A stretch of 64,000 nucleotides of DNA from Sphingomonas aerolata. Its GTDB lineage: Bacteria; Pseudomonadota; Alphaproteobacteria; Sphingomonadales; Sphingomonadaceae. Of the stretch, positions 36,519-45,854 are shown piece after piece. Both the position numbers and the translations under genes were made by a program. Each line of letters begins with the position of its first letter. The stretch's first letter is position 1. The stretch is taken from positions 1,384,812-1,448,811 of the forward strand of contig NZ_PZZN01000001.1 in NCBI RefSeq assembly GCF_003046295.1. The letters run 5' to 3'. The notes beneath the pieces are model-generated. The model searched no databases and was not told the DNA's origin. It was given only the letters and a program-made list of their open reading frames with translations.

Positions 36519-38251
36519 CCGACCAGCCCGATTCCGTGACTGATCCCGCACTCGACGGAATCGACGAAGGTCGTCGCCTGATCCGGCTCGGCGGCGACAA
36601 CGGGCTGTCGCTCGCCGACCGGCTGGCGGAGCGCTTTCACCGCCTGACCTGGCGTACGCCGCTCCATGCCTTGCGGCTCAAGGGGCGCTATCCGCTCAAG
36701 CTGATCGCAGTCCCCGAGGATCCGGTGCTCGGTGACATCCCGCGGGGCACGATGCTGCTCGAGGGCCTGCTGTCGTTCCGCGGCGAGGCGCGCGATATCG
36801 AGACGCTCGATCTGGCAAAGCCGCTGCCCGGTCCCTTTGCCGACTATTTCCACAGCTTTGCCTGGCTGCGCGACCTGTCGACTGTCGCAACCCGCGCGCG
36901 CGGGGCACCGATCGCCGAATATCTGATGGGGCTGTGGCTGACCGCCTATGCCGACACGCCGGGCGGGATCGCGTGGCGGCCGGACCTCTGGGGCAGGCGG
37001 ATCCTATTCTGGACCGCGCATGCGCCGCTGATCCTGTCGTCGTCTGACCTCGTTTACCGCTCGAAGGTGCTGAACGCGCTCGCGCGGGGCGCGCTGCACC
37101 TTGATCGAAGCGCGGACAAGGTGCCCGCGGGCGCACCGCGGATCGCGGCATGGTGCGGCGTCGTCGCCGCCGGGCTGCTGATCCCGGGCGGTGACCCACG
37201 CCGCGCGTTCGGTGAGGCCGGGCTGCTGCGCGCGCTCGGCACGGGGTTGTTCGACGATGGCGGTTCGGTCTCGCGCAGCCCGGCGATGCTGCTCGACTCG
37301 ATCCAGCTTCTGACGCTGCTTCAGGACAGTTACCTGGCGCGCAATCTGGCCTTGCCCGAACCCGTCGCGACGACGCTCACCAGGATGGTCGCGGCGCTGC
37401 TCGGCGTGACGCATGGCGATCTTGGGCTGTCGAGCTGGCAGGGCGGGGGCCCCGCAAGCGAGACGCAGGTCGCCGCGGTGATCGAGGCGAGCGGCGTCCG
37501 GACCCGGCCGCTCCGACAGGCGCGCGACTGGGGCTATCAGCGGCTGGCGGCGGCCTCCTCGGTGCTGATCGTCGACGCCGCGCCGCCACCCGTCGCACGC
37601 CTGGTCGAAGGCGGGTGCGCTTCGACGCTCGCGTTCGAATTCTCCGATGGCCCGGCGCGGCTTGTCGTCAATTGCGGCGGCGCACGGGCAGGGATCGCGC
37701 AACTGCCGCCGGCAATGGTCGAAGGTCTGCGGTCGACCGCCGCGCATTCGACGCTGACGATCGCCGACAGCAACTCGACCGCGATCCACGCCGACGGAAC
37801 GCTCGGCCGCGGCGTTGCCGAAGTCGAGCTGAGCCGGCAAGAATCGGAGGCAGCGAGCCGGATCGAAGCGAGCCATGACGGCTATGTCCGGCGCTGGGGC
37901 TTTGTGCACCGCCGGCAGCTGATGCTGACCGGCGACGGCCGTGAATTGCGGGGCGAAGACGCGCTGTTGCCCAAGGGCAGCAAGCGGCGCCTGGGCCTTT
38001 CGCTGTTCGCGATCCGCTTCCATCTGGGCGCGGGGGTACAGGTGTCGCCGACCGCGGACGGTCTGGGCGCAATCCTCCGCCTGCCGGGCGGCGCGATCTG
38101 GCAGTTCCGCTGCCGCGGCGGCGCGCTGGTGGTCGAGGACAGCGTCTGGATCGACGCGGACGGCCGCCCGGTCGCGACGCAGCAACTGATGATCACCGGC
38201 GAGGCCGCGGCCGGCGGCGCGAGCGTTAGCTGGGCACTGAAAAAGGCCTGA
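36515..38251 (+). CDS. Heparinase II/III-like protein
   Basis: This protein of up to 578 residues has the alginate-lyase-like helical toroid in its N-terminal half ([29 protein letters not shown]) and the Heparinase II/III C-terminal beta-sandwich ([43 protein letters not shown]). No signal peptide is evident, which is odd for a secreted lyase but usual for this alphaproteobacterial clade. The substrate is unknown. The start is uncertain: a TTG at 36515 in a TTGA overlap with rpe, or a GTG at 36536. The position rsmB-rpe-hep-purH recurs in related genomes, suggesting an endogenous envelope polymer rather than a dietary one (inference). Confidence 0.82.
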   Translation: MTDQPDSVTDPALDGIDEGRRLIRLGGDNGLSLADRLAERFHRLTWRTPLHALRLKGRYPLKLIAVPEDPVLGDIPRGTMLLEGLLSFRGEARDIETLDLAKPLPGPFADYFHSFAWLRDLSTVATRARGAPIAEYLMGLWLTAYADTPGGIAWRPDLWGRRILFWTAHAPLILSSSDLVYRSKVLNALARGALHLDRSADKVPAGAPRIAAWCGVVAAGLLIPGGDPRRAFGEAGLLRALGTGLFDDGGSVSRSPAMLLDSIQLLTLLQDSYLARNLALPEPVATTLTRMVAALLGVTHGDLGLSSWQGGGPASETQVAAVIEASGVRTRPLRQARDWGYQRLAAASSVLIVDAAPPPVARLVEGGCASTLAFEFSDGPARLVVNCGGARAGIAQLPPAMVEGLRSTAAHSTLTIADSNSTAIHADGTLGRGVAEVELSRQESEAASRIEASHDGYVRRWGFVHRRQLMLTGDGRELRGEDALLPKGSKRRLGLSLFAIRFHLGAGVQVSPTADGLGAILRLPGGAIWQFRCRGGALVVEDSVWIDADGRPVATQQLMITGEAAAGGASVSWALKKA

Positions 38252-38304
38252 CACTTTCTCCGGCCAGATCACGACCCAATGGTCTTTTCATTTCCAGACA
38301 CTGC

Positions 38305-38412
38305 CACCTCCCCGGCGAAGGCCGGGGTCCAGTTGCGAGACGGTGCTGACAGGGGACAGCGCGTCGTTACGACGGCCTTTCCAACTGGACCCCGGCCTTC
38401 GCCGGGGAGGTG
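38305..38412. repeat. Intergenic long inverted repeat, copy 3
   Basis: The left arm runs from CACCTCCCCGGCGAAGG through GGTCCAGTTG, and the right arm mirrors it from CAACTGGACC to GGGGAGGTG at 38412. Each arm contains a nested CCCCGGC...GCCGGGG hairpin. It sits in the 292-bp gap between the heparinase-like gene and purH, where no gene is visible. It shares the double-hairpin design and the CGAAGGCCGGG core of the other two copies, but its outer ends differ. Confidence 0.8.
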
Positions 38413-38543
38413 CTTCCTTTCGCGATGACTGGTCGAGACGCCACCTTCGAAGATCGCCGCGTTCCCGCACGCCCCCTGTTCCCCAACGTCAACCGACGCT
38501 AAGGCCCGCCGCACGGCGAAACCCGGATCACGAAAGACCTGTC

Positions 38544-40106
38544 ATGACCAGCATCCCGATAAAGCGCGCACTCCTGTCCGTCTCCGACAAGACCGGGATC
38601 GTCGATCTCGGCACCGCGCTTGCGAGCCACGGTGTGGAACTGGTGTCGACCGGCGGTACCGCCACCGCGCTGCGGGCGGCAGGCCTCACGGTGCGCGACG
38701 TGTCGGAGCTGACCGGCTTTCCCGAGATGATGGATGGCCGCGTGAAGACGCTGCACCCGATGGTGCACGGTGGCCTCCTCGCGGTGCGTGACGATGCGGG
38801 GCATGCCGCGTCGATGGAGGAGCACCAGATCGGCGCGATCGACCTCGTGATCGTCAATCTCTACCCGTTCGAGGCGACCGTCGCGAAGGGCGCGGACCGC
38901 GACACCGTGATCGAGAATATCGACATTGGCGGCCCCAGCATGGTGCGCTCGGCGGCCAAGAACCACGCCTATGTCGCGATCGTCACCGATCCCTCGGACT
39001 ATGCGCTGGTCGCGGGCGGCAGCACGACGCTCGATGACCGCAAGCGCCTCGCCGCCAAGGCGTTCGCGACCACGGCCGCCTATGACTCGGCGATCGCGAC
39101 CTGGTTCGGCACGGTCGATCAGGGCGAGCAGTTTCCGGCCACGTTGCCGATCACGCTCAAGCGCGGCGATGCGCTCCGCTACGGCGAGAACCCGCACCAG
39201 TCGGCGGCCTTCTACACCGCGACCGACGGCGTCCGCGGCATCGGTCAGGCGCGTCAGGTGCAGGGCAAGGCGCTGAGCTACAACAATCTCAACGACGCGG
39301 ACGCTGCGCTCGAGCTCGTCGCCGAGTTCCGTGACGCCGCCCCCTCGGTCGTCATCGTCAAGCATGCCAATCCGTGCGGCGTCGCGACCGCCGCGACGCT
39401 CGAGGAGGCCTATGCCGCGGCGTTCGCCTGCGACACGGTGTCGGCATTCGGCGGGATCATCGCGGTCAACCGCCGCCTCGATGTCGAGACCGCGCGCGCG
39501 ATCACCGGCATCTTCACCGAAGTCGTCGTCGCACCCGATGCGGACGAGGAGGCGATCGCGCTGTTCGCCGCGAAGAAGAACCTGCGTCTGCTTCTGACCG
39601 GCGACCTGCCCGATGCGGCCCGCACGGGGCTCACCGCCAAGTCGATCGCGGGCGGCTGGCTCGTCCAGGGTCGCGACAACGGCACGCCCGGCGAATTGCA
39701 GGTCGTGACCAAGCGCCAGCCCACGCCGCAGGAACTCGCCGACTGCCGCTTCGCGTGGACCGTCGCCAAGCACACCAAGTCGAACGCGATCGTCTATGCC
39801 AAGGACGGCAGCACCGCGGGCATCGGTGCGGGGCAGATGAATCGCCTCGAATCCGCGCGCATCGCCGCGTGGAAGGCCAAGGATGCGGCGGACAAGGCGG
39901 GCTGGGCGACGCCGCGGACGATCGGCTCGGCGGTTGCCTCCGACGCGTTCTTCCCGTTTGCCGACGGGCTGCTCGCGGCGGTCGAGGCAGGCGCGACCGC
40001 GGTGATCCAGCCGGGCGGGTCGATCCGCGACGCCGACGTGATTGCGGCGGCGGACGAGGCAGGGCTGGCGATGGTGTTCACCGGGATGCGCCACTTCCGG
40101 CATTGA
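38544..40106 (+). CDS. purH: Bifunctional AICAR transformylase/IMP cyclohydrolase
   Basis: PurH performs the last two steps of IMP synthesis. The 520-residue protein has the N-terminal MGS-like cyclohydrolase domain ([48 protein letters not shown]). The C-terminal transformylase domain carries [26 protein letters not shown] (catalytic Lys-His) and the C-terminal FFPFADGL...MRHFRH end. The ATG at 38544 is the family start; the upstream open stretch runs through the inverted repeat and is not coding. Confidence 0.97.
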   Translation: MTSIPIKRALLSVSDKTGIVDLGTALASHGVELVSTGGTATALRAAGLTVRDVSELTGFPEMMDGRVKTLHPMVHGGLLAVRDDAGHAASMEEHQIGAIDLVIVNLYPFEATVAKGADRDTVIENIDIGGPSMVRSAAKNHAYVAIVTDPSDYALVAGGSTTLDDRKRLAAKAFATTAAYDSAIATWFGTVDQGEQFPATLPITLKRGDALRYGENPHQSAAFYTATDGVRGIGQARQVQGKALSYNNLNDADAALELVAEFRDAAPSVVIVKHANPCGVATAATLEEAYAAAFACDTVSAFGGIIAVNRRLDVETARAITGIFTEVVVAPDADEEAIALFAAKKNLRLLLTGDLPDAARTGLTAKSIAGGWLVQGRDNGTPGELQVVTKRQPTPQELADCRFAWTVAKHTKSNAIVYAKDGSTAGIGAGQMNRLESARIAAWKAKDAADKAGWATPRTIGSAVASDAFFPFADGLLAAVEAGATAVIQPGGSIRDADVIAAADEAGLAMVFTGMRHFRH

Positions 40107-40114
40107 TCGCTGGC

Positions 40115-40136
40115 GGCCCCCCGGCTTTGGGGGGCC
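40115..40136. terminator. Bidirectional hairpin between purH and flippase gene
   Basis: GGCCCCCC (40115-40122) and GGGGGGCC (40129-40136) pair perfectly around GGCTTT. The hairpin fills the 33-bp gap between the converging stops of purH (plus) and the flippase (minus). Confidence 0.65.
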
Positions 40137-40139
40137 GGA

Positions 40140-41657
40140 TCAGCGGACCGGCGACCCGCTCCGCGGCAGCGTCGCTTCGCTGGGCTTGGGGGTCTTGGCG
40201 AACAGGGCGCGGTCGGCTGGCCCGAACGCCCATTTCCACAGGATGAAGAGATAGGTCGCGGCGATCGCCGGCTCGCCGACCGCGAGTTCGACCCATTCGA
40301 GCCGCTTGGGCAGCGCGGTAAAGCCCGCGCCCACGACGATCGCGGCAAGCGCCGCCCAAACCAGCGGCCAGCGCCACGGCGAGACGCTCGCGCCGAGCAG
40401 GCTTCCGAGCAGCCGCGATTTGATCACCGACGTCAGCGCGACCGAGATCATGAGCGCGATCGCGGGCCCCGCAGCCTGATAATTGACCGGATAGCCAAGG
40501 CGGCGGATCGCGAAGATCAGCGTGAAGCTGAGGCCGATCTGGAAGGCGAGCATCACCGCCGAGATCATCAGATTGCGGTGCCGCGCGATATAGACGAGCG
40601 CGGATTCGCTGACCGCGCCGCTCGAGGCGAGGAATTCGGCGGTCAGCAGGAAGGCGAGCGCGGCGGTGCCAGCGACGAATTGCGGCCCGACCACGCCCAT
40701 CACGGCCTCGCCGGGGATCGAGCCCATCAGCGCGAGCCCGCCCTGTGCCGCCATGATCCAGAACGCGACCTGGCGGACCTGGTTGGCGATCGCCGCGCGG
40801 TCGTTGATCGCAAGACTCTGCGTGATGACGGGGCCGAGGATCGGGTCGAAGCTCGTCTTGAGCTTCTGCGGCAGGCTCGCGACCTGTTGCGCCATATAAT
40901 AGATGCCGACGACCTTGGGCTCGAACATCACGCCGAGGATGAAGCGGTCGACGTTGCGGCTGCCCCATTCGAGGATGTCCGCGCCCGCCAGCGGCACATT
41001 GGCGCGCGCGAGCGCGTAGAGCGGGCGCAGATGCGGCGACCAGCCGCGCGGCAGCCCGTAGCTTCGCACGAACGGCACGAGGCTGGCGATCAGCGCCGCG
41101 GTCATCGACGCGACATAGCTCAGCACGAGCCCGTCGCGGATCGTGAAATAGGAGAAGGCCCAGGCGGCGATCGAGATCGTCCACGGCTCGACCACCGCGC
41201 GCGCGGTGACCGCGGCCTTGACGTTCAGCCGATAGGCGAGCGCCGCCAGGCTGACGTCGGACCAGGCGACCGCGACGATGATCAGCGGCAGGAACCGGTC
41301 GAGCCCGGTGATCGCCGTATTGGGATACATGATCTCGGGGAAGGTGAAGAGCACCGCGCTCGCGATCAGCGACGCGACGAACGCCACCGCCATCGCATCC
41401 CACACGACATAGGCGTGCGGCCGCTCGGTGCTGCTCAGCGCCTGCGCGAGACCGCGCTTGAGACCGAGCGTCGCCAGCAGCGCGGCGAGTTCGACCACCA
41501 CGACCGCGATCGCGAAGCGGCCGACCAGGTCCGGGCCGTAGATGCGGCCCGCGATGAACAGGAACGGGATGCGCGCGGCGAGGCGCAGGACGAAGCCCGC
41601 AATGTTGGTCCGACCGCCCTTGGCGAGCGTGTCGATATCCTTGGTCGATTCGGTCAC
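40140..41657 (-). CDS. Polysaccharide (Wzx/MATE-like) flippase
   Basis: The roughly 505-residue multi-spanning membrane protein has about 12-14 hydrophobic segments arranged like Wzx/O-antigen flippases ([24 protein letters not shown] at the start; [20 protein letters not shown] at mid-protein, typical of this superfamily). It probably moves lipid-linked glycans across the inner membrane. The start is uncertain: GTG at 41657 (VTESTKD) is preferred over a TTG at 41714. It is not in a glycan-synthesis cluster: polA lies upstream and purH converges from the other side. Confidence 0.78.
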   Translation of the reverse strand: MTESTKDIDTLAKGGRTNIAGFVLRLAARIPFLFIAGRIYGPDLVGRFAIAVVVVELAALLATLGLKRGLAQALSSTERPHAYVVWDAMAVAFVASLIASAVLFTFPEIMYPNTAITGLDRFLPLIIVAVAWSDVSLAALAYRLNVKAAVTARAVVEPWTISIAAWAFSYFTIRDGLVLSYVASMTAALIASLVPFVRSYGLPRGWSPHLRPLYALARANVPLAGADILEWGSRNVDRFILGVMFEPKVVGIYYMAQQVASLPQKLKTSFDPILGPVITQSLAINDRAAIANQVRQVAFWIMAAQGGLALMGSIPGEAVMGVVGPQFVAGTAALAFLLTAEFLASSGAVSESALVYIARHRNLMISAVMLAFQIGLSFTLIFAIRRLGYPVNYQAAGPAIALMISVALTSVIKSRLLGSLLGASVSPWRWPLVWAALAAIVVGAGFTALPKRLEWVELAVGEPAIAATYLFILWKWAFGPADRALFAKTPKPSEATLPRSGSPVR

Positions 41658-41721
41658 GGGCGACCGCCGCTGGTGCGCCGCGCCGCGGCAAAGCCGCGTC
41701 GTTGGCCGGAGCAAGCGCTCC

Positions 41722-41760
41722 GCCGGCCGCGCTTGTGCGAGTCAGCCGGGCGCGGCCGGC
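41722..41760. terminator. Hairpin downstream of polA
   Basis: GCCGGCCGCG (41722-41731) and CGCGGCCGGC (41751-41760) form a perfect 10-bp stem with a 19-nt loop, 16 bp downstream of the polA stop (minus strand) and upstream of the flippase gene. It could terminate polA. No T-run follows. Confidence 0.5.
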
Positions 41761-41775
41761 TGCCGCCCTGCGCGA

Positions 41776-44550
41776 TCAATGCGCTGCGCCCCAGCTCAGG
41801 CCGGTGCCGATCTCGATCCCCAGCGGCACGTCGAGCGTCACCGCCGGCTCGGCCGCGGTCGCCATGACGCGTTCGATCACGGGCTTGGCCGCCTCGACAT
41901 CGCCTTCGGGCAGTTCGAACACGAGTTCGTCGTGGACCTGAAGCAGCATGCGCACATTCGGCAACCCGGCCTCGAGCAGTGCCGGGCCCATGCGGACCAT
42001 CGCGCGCTTGATGATGTCCGCGCTCGTCCCCTGAATCGGCGCGTTGATCGCTGCGCGCTCGGCGCCCTGGCGTTCGTGCTGGATCTTCGAGCGGATCCGC
42101 GGGAAATGCGTCTTGCGGCCGAACAGCGTCGTCGTGAACCCGGTCGCGCGGACGCTTTCGGTGGTGTCGACGATGTAGCTCGAGATGCCGGGGAAGCGAT
42201 CGAAATAGCGGTCGATCATCGCCTGCGCCTCGTCCGCGGACACGTCGAGCCGGCCGGCGAGCCCCCAGCGCGAAATGCCGTAGAGGATCGCGAAGTTGAT
42301 CGTCTTGGCGCGACCGCGCGTGTCGCGGTTGACCTCGCCGAACAGCTCCTGCGCGGTCAGGCTGTGGATGTCGTCGCCGTTCGCGAACGCCTGCTTCAGC
42401 GCGGGGACGTTGGCCATGTGCGCGGCCAGCCGCAGCTCGATCTGCGAGTAATCGGCGGCGAGGATCACGTTGCCGGGCTCCGCCACGAACGCGTCACGGA
42501 TCTGGCGGCCGATCTCGGTGCGGATCGGGATGTTCTGCAGGTTGGGATCGGTCGACGACAGCCGCCCGGTCTGCGCGCCGGTCAGCGAGTAGGACGTGTG
42601 GACGCGGCCCGTCGCCGGGTTGATCTGCGCCTGCAACGCATCGGTATAGGTGGATTTAAGCTTCGAGAGCTGGCGCCAGTCGAGGACCTTGCGCGCAATC
42701 ACCGCGCCGGGTGAATCCTTGTCCGCGGCGATCCGCTCGAGTTCGGTGACGTCGGTCGAATAGACCCCGGACTTGCCCTTGCGGCCGCCCTTGATGCCCA
42801 TCTTCTCGAACAGCACGTCGCCGAGCTGCTTGGGGCTGCCGATCGTGAACGGCGCGCCGGCGAGCGTGTGAATCTCGGTCTCGAGGCTCGCCATCTGTGC
42901 GGCGAACTCGGTCGACAGCTTCGACAGTTTCGCCGCGTCGACCTTGATCCCGTGCATCTCCATCTGCGCGATGACGGGGACGAGCGGGCGGTCGACCATC
43001 TCGTAGACGCGCGTCGAACCCTCGGCGGGCAGGCGGCGCTTGAACCGGCGCCACAGGCGGAGCGTCACGTCGGCGTCCTCGGCGGCATAGTGGGTCGCGG
43101 CCTTGAGGTCGATTTCGTTGAAGCTGCGCTGCGACTTGCCGGTGCCGACCACGTCCTTGAACGCGATGCAGGTGTGCGAAAGGTGCGTCGCGGCAAGCTC
43201 GTCCATGCCGTGGCCGTGAAGCCCGGCGTCGAGGTCGAAGCTCATCAGGATCGTGTCGTCGAACGGCGCGATCGTCACGCCCCCGGTGGCGGCATAGGCG
43301 CGGGCCAGCACGATCATGTCGTATTTCAGATTATGGCCGATCTTGAGGATGCTCGGATCCTCCAGCAGCGGCTTCATCTTCGCCAGCACGATCGCGCGGT
43401 CGATCTGGACCGGGTTTTCCGCGAGCAGATCGGTGCCGCCATGCGCGATGGGCACGTAGCAGGCGAGGTTCGGATGCAGCGCGAGGCTGATCCCGACCAG
43501 ATCGGCGCGCGTCGCGTCGATCCCGGTCGTCTCGGTGTCGATCGCGATCCAGCCCTGATGCTTGGCCAGCGTGATCCAGCGGTCGAGCGCCGCCTCGTCG
43601 ACGACGGTCTCGTAATCGTCATGCTTGCATGGCTCGTCCGCGTCCATGTCCGCGACGACGGTCGACTCGGCGACCGGTGCTTCGGCGACGGCGGACAATT
43701 TGGCGATCAGCGACTTGAAGCCGTGATGATCAAGGAACGCGCGCAAGGGGGCGTCGGGGATACCCTTGAGCTCGAGATCCTCGAGCGGCTCGGGCAGCGC
43801 GACGTCGCATCGGAGCGTGACCAGCACCTTCGACAGCCGCGCCATCTCGGCATGCTCGATCAGATTGTCGCGCAGCTTGCCCTTCTTCATGCCCTCGGCG
43901 GCGGCGAGCACCGATTCGAGATCGCCATGTTCGAGGATCAGCTTAGCAGCGGTCTTCGGGCCGACGCCGGGAACGCCCGGCACATTGTCGACGCTGTCGC
44001 CCATCAGCGCGAGCACGTCGCCGAGCTGCGATGGCGTGACGCCGTGGAATTTCTCCGCGACATGCTCCGCACCCAGCCGGCGGTTGTTCATCGTGTCGTA
44101 CATGTCGAGCCCGGGCTCGATCAGCTGCATCAGGTCCTTGTCCGACGAGACGATCGTGACCGACCAGCCCTGCGCCAGCGCAGCCTTCGAATAACAGGCG
44201 ATGATGTCGTCCGCCTCGAGCCCCTCGGTCTCGATGCACGGCAGCGAGAAGGCGCGCGTTGCGTCGCGGATCATCGGGAACTGGGGGACGAGATCCTCGG
44301 GCGGGGGTGGACGCTGTGCCTTGTACTTGTCGTAGAGATCGTTGCGGAACGTCTTCGACGACTTGTCGAGGATGACCGCCATGTGGGTGGGGCCATCCGC
44401 GGCATGGACCTCGTCCGCGAGCTTCCACAGCATCGTGGTATAGCCGTACACCGCGCCGACCGGCTCGCCATGCTTGTTGGTAAGCGGCGGCAGCCGGTGA
44501 TAGGCGCGGAAGATATAGCCGGAGCCGTCGACGAGATAGAGATGGGGCAT
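41776..44550 (-). CDS. polA: DNA polymerase I
   Basis: The 924-residue enzyme has all three domains: a 5'-3' flap exonuclease (MPHLYLVDGSGYIFRAYH; ALMGDSVDNVPGVPGVGPKTA), an intact 3'-5' proofreading domain (IAIDTETTGID near residue 336, FNEIDLKAATHYAAEDADV), and an A-family polymerase (ILAADYSQIELRLAAH near 699; QVHDELVFELP near 870). It repairs gaps and removes Okazaki primers. I take the ATG at 44550 (MPHLYLVDG) instead of the upstream start at 44586. Confidence 0.97.
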   Translation of the reverse strand: MPHLYLVDGSGYIFRAYHRLPPLTNKHGEPVGAVYGYTTMLWKLADEVHAADGPTHMAVILDKSSKTFRNDLYDKYKAQRPPPPEDLVPQFPMIRDATRAFSLPCIETEGLEADDIIACYSKAALAQGWSVTIVSSDKDLMQLIEPGLDMYDTMNNRRLGAEHVAEKFHGVTPSQLGDVLALMGDSVDNVPGVPGVGPKTAAKLILEHGDLESVLAAAEGMKKGKLRDNLIEHAEMARLSKVLVTLRCDVALPEPLEDLELKGIPDAPLRAFLDHHGFKSLIAKLSAVAEAPVAESTVVADMDADEPCKHDDYETVVDEAALDRWITLAKHQGWIAIDTETTGIDATRADLVGISLALHPNLACYVPIAHGGTDLLAENPVQIDRAIVLAKMKPLLEDPSILKIGHNLKYDMIVLARAYAATGGVTIAPFDDTILMSFDLDAGLHGHGMDELAATHLSHTCIAFKDVVGTGKSQRSFNEIDLKAATHYAAEDADVTLRLWRRFKRRLPAEGSTRVYEMVDRPLVPVIAQMEMHGIKVDAAKLSKLSTEFAAQMASLETEIHTLAGAPFTIGSPKQLGDVLFEKMGIKGGRKGKSGVYSTDVTELERIAADKDSPGAVIARKVLDWRQLSKLKSTYTDALQAQINPATGRVHTSYSLTGAQTGRLSSTDPNLQNIPIRTEIGRQIRDAFVAEPGNVILAADYSQIELRLAAHMANVPALKQAFANGDDIHSLTAQELFGEVNRDTRGRAKTINFAILYGISRWGLAGRLDVSADEAQAMIDRYFDRFPGISSYIVDTTESVRATGFTTTLFGRKTHFPRIRSKIQHERQGAERAAINAPIQGTSADIIKRAMVRMGPALLEAGLPNVRMLLQVHDELVFELPEGDVEAAKPVIERVMATAAEPAVTLDVPLGIEIGTGLSWGAAH

Positions 44551-44628
44551 CGCGCGCGGTCTAGCGGATGCGCGCGCGCGGACCAATGGGCGAAGCGTGG
44601 TTGTTGGGTATCAGGTGTGAGGAAAATC

Positions 44629-45738
44629 TCAGACCGACGGGCGGGCGCCACCGGCATGCGCGGCGACCGCCGCGGCGACCGCCTGGATCAGCATCTGGCG
44701 TTCGCGGATCGGCCGCAGCGTGTCGCCGATCATCACCGCGATCGCATAGCGCTTGCCGTCGGGCGCCGTCAGGAGCCCGACATCGTTGAAGCCGGCGTTG
44801 CGGGGACCGAGATCCTGGCCGGTGCCGGTCTTGTGCGCGATCCGCCACCCCGCGGGCAGCGCGGCGCGCAGCCGGGCGCGGCCGGTGACCGACGCGCCCA
44901 TCGTGTCGAGCAGGACCTGCGTCGAGCTGGCGCTGAGCAATTCGCCCCGCGCGAGCCGGGCCAGCGCGTCCGCGATCGCGATCGGCGCGGCGCCATCGGG
45001 CGGATTGGCGACATAGGCGTCGAGTGCGGCGGCGCGGATCTGCGGATCGAGCCGTGCGCGGGCGACCGCAAACGCGTTGCCGAGCGCATAGGCGGGTTGC
45101 CAGACGAGCCCCGCCGTCCCGCTTTGCAACAGCCGCTCGCCCGGACCGAAGCGGATCTCGCCGAGCTGTTTGCGCAGGATCATGCCGCGCACCGCGCGCG
45201 GGCCGCCGACATAGCTCAGCAGCCGGTCGTTCGCGGTATTGTCGCTATGCGTCAGCGCACGTCTGAGCAATTCCCCGACGGTGGTGTGATAGCCGTCGCC
45301 GGTCACGAGCATCGCGATCGGCTGATGGAACAGCGTCAGATCCTCCGCGCGGACGACGACCGGATCCTCGAGCTTCGCCTTGCCCTGGTCGCGCAGGTCG
45401 AGCAGCGTGATCGCGACCCAGAGCTTGCTGACCGATTGCTGCGGCAGGCGCTGGCGTCCGCCGGCCTCGACCGTCCAGCCCTCGTCCACCGCGCGGATCG
45501 CGATCCCCGCCTTGCCCGCGAAATCATGGTGCAAGGCGTCGATCGCGGTGACGAGCGGAGCGGGCGCGGCACGGGTGGCGCGTGCGGTGGGTAATGGGAC
45601 CGGGATCGATACGCTGGTGGTCCCATCGCCCTGCGGCGCGGCGCCGGTCGCACCGGGGCGTGACGTCGAGCCACAGCCGGTCAGCGCGAGCGCGATGCCG
45701 CCGGTCACGAAAAGACGCGCGAACCTGCCAATTGCCAT
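44629..45738 (-). CDS. Class A beta-lactamase-like lipoprotein
   Basis: This 369-residue serine hydrolase has the full class A motif set: SVSK (Ser102, Lys105), SDN (165-167) and KTG (303-305). Glu201 lies 36 residues after the SDN serine, where the omega-loop Glu166 belongs. The signal peptide ends in a lipobox (LALTGCG, Cys22), so it is probably membrane-anchored, followed by a 45-residue Pro/Ala-rich tether. It could hydrolyse beta-lactams or be a PBP-like house enzyme. No ampR-like regulator adjoins it. An open frame runs further upstream, but without a signal peptide at its start. Confidence 0.85.
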   Translation of the reverse strand: MAIGRFARLFVTGGIALALTGCGSTSRPGATGAAPQGDGTTSVSIPVPLPTARATRAAPAPLVTAIDALHHDFAGKAGIAIRAVDEGWTVEAGGRQRLPQQSVSKLWVAITLLDLRDQGKAKLEDPVVVRAEDLTLFHQPIAMLVTGDGYHTTVGELLRRALTHSDNTANDRLLSYVGGPRAVRGMILRKQLGEIRFGPGERLLQSGTAGLVWQPAYALGNAFAVARARLDPQIRAAALDAYVANPPDGAAPIAIADALARLARGELLSASSTQVLLDTMGASVTGRARLRAALPAGWRIAHKTGTGQDLGPRNAGFNDVGLLTAPDGKRYAIAVMIGDTLRPIRERQMLIQAVAAAVAAHAGGARPSV

Positions 45739-45854
45739 GGGTGTCGGATATCCTGCGATAGCGCTACGATCCTGATACGGTCCGGACTGCCGCGATACGC
45801 CCCGCGCGACTGGCTGCGACGAACTGCACGTCCGATGCGCCGGGACGCGGAACG

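Noticed and set aside
42868..45594. Open frame of 908 codons opposite polA and the beta-lactamase-like gene
   Set aside because: It crosses two well-supported genes on the other strand and has shadow composition.
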